A DNA stretch of 64,000 nucleotides from Rhodopirellula sp. P2 (GTDB lineage Bacteria > Planctomycetota > Planctomycetia > Pirellulales > Pirellulaceae), in NCBI RefSeq assembly GCF_028768465.1, contig NZ_CP118225.1, positions 2,771,001-2,835,000 on the forward strand, in the 5' to 3' direction. The notes under the pieces are model-generated. The model did not search any database. It saw nothing but the letters and a program-made list of their open reading frames with translations, and had not been told where the DNA came from. Of this stretch, positions 62,459 through 64,000 are shown piece by piece. A program made the translations under genes and the position numbers. Numbering within the stretch: position 1 is the stretch's first letter; each line of letters opens with the position of its first letter.

Positions 62459-63474
62459 GTCGAGCGAATGTGTTGGTGCTCGGCGGGCGTGAAGCGACGT
62501 CCGGATCGTCCCGGTCTCAGCCTCTTGGCCGTGCTGCTGCACTGGGGTGGCACCTGAAGGAATTGCAGGCGGCTGCGTCGCGTCACTCGGTTCAATTGCA
62601 CTTCGCGGACTACGAAACATTGAGGAGCCGCCTGCATTGCGGTGGCGACAAGGCGTCCACTCCCTCGGGCTCAACGGCGTGGTGTCAGCTGCACGACGGA
62701 ACAGATTCCCGCGAGCGATCGCTGGCGGATTTCGAGGCGATTCTGACCCGCACCATGCCAGCGGGTTCAATGGAACAGATCACGTTCCGGCTGGCGGTTC
62801 TGCATGATTTCGTTCGCCGACAAAGCGTGAGTGGCCCCACCGCCTTGGTCAATCCGCCCACCGTCTTGGTCAATCCGCCCAGTGCGTTGGAGTTTGCAAT
62901 TGATAAATACGCGACCTTGGCTCGCGTTCAATCGCTTGGTGTGCCCACCCCACCCACCCAGGTCGTGCAATCGCGAGCGGCAGCGATGGAGGCATTTGAA
63001 AACCTTGGTGGAGACGTGGTGATCAAGCCGATCTTTGGGGGAGAAGGTCGCGGGGTGATGCGTGTTCGCGATGCCGAGTTGGCTTGGACGGCGTTCTCAA
63101 CACTCGCTCAAGTGAACGCGGTCATGTATGTCCAGCAGTTCGTGCCGCCAGGTGGAGTTGATTTGCGAGTCTTGGTCATTGGCGATCACTCGCACGCGAT
63201 TCGGCGTCGCAACGCGGCGGATTTTCGGACCAATGTTCGCGGTGGTGGGCAGAGCGAACTTGTGCCGATGGATGCAACCTGGGATCGATTGGCTCGTCAG
63301 GTCAGTGCTGACTTGGGATTGAAGTTCGCCGCGATCGACTGGCTGGAAACAGAAACCGGGGAGCTTCAATTGATCGAAGTCAACGGTATCCCAGGTTGGA
63401 AGGGGGCTCAGCGGGTCGTGCAGGAATCGATCGCGGATCAAATTCTCGAAGTCTTGGTGAATGAAAATGAGTGA
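62455..63474 (+). CDS. RimK-like ATP-grasp ligase (H4MPT-cluster type)
   Basis: 339 aa. The N-terminal 150 residues are family-variable; the ATP-grasp core has the strands VVIKPIFGGEGRGVMRVRD (ATP lysine and glycine loop), MYVQQFVPPGGVDLRVLVIG, AADFRTNVRGGG, and LQLIEVNGIPGWKGAQRV with the metal-binding Glu and Asn. Relatives add glutamates or similar units to cofactors, and homologues lie in the tetrahydromethanopterin gene clusters of methylotrophs, so a role in making or decorating that cofactor is reasonable. A 21-base tandem duplication (62838-62879) adds one LVNPPT repeat in the linker before the core. It overlaps both neighbours (4 and 8 bases). Confidence 0.82.
   Translation: MSRANVLVLGGREATSGSSRSQPLGRAAALGWHLKELQAAASRHSVQLHFADYETLRSRLHCGGDKASTPSGSTAWCQLHDGTDSRERSLADFEAILTRTMPAGSMEQITFRLAVLHDFVRRQSVSGPTALVNPPTVLVNPPSALEFAIDKYATLARVQSLGVPTPPTQVVQSRAAAMEAFENLGGDVVIKPIFGGEGRGVMRVRDAELAWTAFSTLAQVNAVMYVQQFVPPGGVDLRVLVIGDHSHAIRRRNAADFRTNVRGGGQSELVPMDATWDRLARQVSADLGLKFAAIDWLETETGELQLIEVNGIPGWKGAQRVVQESIADQILEVLVNENE
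62838..62879 (+). repeat. 21-bp in-frame tandem duplication
   Basis: Two copies of CACCGCCTTGGTCAATCCGC-type sequence (62838-62858 and 62859-62879) differ by one base (C/T) and encode two repeats of LVNPPT in the ATP-grasp protein. Confidence 0.9.
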
Positions 63475-64000
63475 CGGTCCATGCAGTCGAGAATCATCTC
63501 AAGTCCTGGCGGGCACGGCGGGGTCAACCGGCAATGTCGCTTCCCGATTGAGTGCCGTTGCGAAAGTTCTGCCGGGCGGCATTGCGATTGCGGAGCCGTC
63601 GGGGCCTGCCAAGCGAGATGGTTCCGACCGCGACTACGCGTTGACAACTTTTAAAACGCTGGACGATCGCAGCACCCAGATCGCTCGTGGGTTGTTGGCT
63701 TCCGGGATCCAGCCCGGCATGCGTTTGGTGAGCTTGGTTCCGTTTGGCGCCCAGTTCATCGAGCTTGTGTTTGCGATGATGAAAGCTGGTGTGGTGGTGG
63801 TGCTGATTGATCCAGGAATGGATCGCAAGCACTTGGTAGGTTGCTTGCAAGAAGTGAACCCGGACGGCTTTTTAGGGATTCCAAAGGCGCAGGCGATTCG
63901 GGCGATCCTGCGACGTCGATTTCCGAACGCGAAACGAAACATCACGGTGGGGCGGCGTTGGTTCTGGGGGGGCAAAACGCTGAAGCAGATCCTGGAATTG
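63467..64000 (+). CDS. AMP-binding fatty-acid ligase / OleC-like enzyme (3' truncated)
   Basis: 178 residues are visible from the ATG at 63467, which overlaps the ATP-grasp gene by eight bases (ATGAGTGA); the gene runs off the window. The start has the ANL-family N-terminal pattern: VASRLSAVAKVLPGGIAIAE, TTFKTLDDRSTQIARGLLAS, IQPGMRLVSLVPFGAQFIEL, VFAMMKAGVVVVLIDPGMDR, and ITVGRRWFWGGKTLKQILEL. The last parts, IDPGMDRKHLVGCL and GRRWFWGGKTL, are typical of the fatty acid CoA ligase family that includes OleC beta-lactone synthetases. The ATP-binding motifs lie beyond the window, so the exact reaction is open. Confidence 0.78.
   Translation, partial: MSDGPCSRESSQVLAGTAGSTGNVASRLSAVAKVLPGGIAIAEPSGPAKRDGSDRDYALTTFKTLDDRSTQIARGLLASGIQPGMRLVSLVPFGAQFIELVFAMMKAGVVVVLIDPGMDRKHLVGCLQEVNPDGFLGIPKAQAIRAILRRRFPNAKRNITVGRRWFWGGKTLKQILEL

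Overview
The window looks like chromosomal DNA of a marine planctomycete of the Pirellulaceae, close to Rhodopirellula. The evidence is the gene families present: DUF1559 proteins with pilin-type N-termini, a DUF1549/DUF1553 plus DUF1501 pair, sulfatases, an SHD1-domain exported protein, DUF6807, LL-diaminopimelate aminotransferase, and a tetrahydromethanopterin cyclohydrolase gene. Many starts are GTG or TTG and few genes have a strong Shine-Dalgarno site, which also fits. No rRNA, tRNA, CRISPR array or prophage was recognised.

Layout. 1-6 kb: a truncated DUF1570 protease-like gene, an SHD1 lipoprotein candidate, a membrane protein and two exported Gfo/Idh/MocA oxidoreductases. 6.7-10 kb: a tandem pair of DUF1559 genes, each followed by the same terminator stem, and a tiny lipoprotein. 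10.7-13.7 kb: a Ser/Pro-rich membrane protein and a tyrosine-kinase-like P-loop ATPase. 13.7-15.5 kb: prs overlapping a GlmU-like uridylyltransferase. 16.7-17.5 kb: a FlgM-like anti-sigma factor and a coiled-coil partner. 17.5-20 kb: hemC-hemL. 20-23 kb: a Ser/Thr kinase fused to an Hsp70-like domain. 23-31 kb: glnE, an rpoD-type sigma factor, aroC and dapL. 31-35 kb: a soluble histidine kinase, an exported thioredoxin-like protein, thiL and a GcvH-like protein. 35-39 kb: sialate O-acetylesterase, SDR and DUF6807 genes, probably for carbohydrate breakdown. 39.6-44 kb: the DUF1549/DUF1501 pair and a DMT exporter.

44.3-47.7 kb is the mobile zone. It holds a complete IS4-like element with 28-bp inverted ends and a 9-bp target duplication, lying between two 194-bp non-coding elements that are about 97% identical and end in their own inverted repeats. 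47.7-56.7 kb: a sulfatase, an unusual sigma factor with three N-terminal helix-turn-helix segments and no visible sigma-3 domain, two exported planctomycete proteins, rpmA and a UvrD/PcrA-type helicase. 56.7-58.1 kb is a 1.4-kb mosaic array of palindromic repeats. 58-61.3 kb: a second sulfatase, a phosphotransferase and an exported redoxin. 61.4-64 kb: three overlapping genes, mch, an ATP-grasp ligase, and a CoA-ligase/OleC-like enzyme cut by the window end.

The strongest leads are the kinase-Hsp70 fusion, the HTH-sigma protein, the GlnE whose N-terminal active site has lost an aspartate, the intact IS with its target duplication, the 194-bp elements, and the mch/ATP-grasp/ligase operon. Function calls rest on motif recognition by eye; no database search was run.
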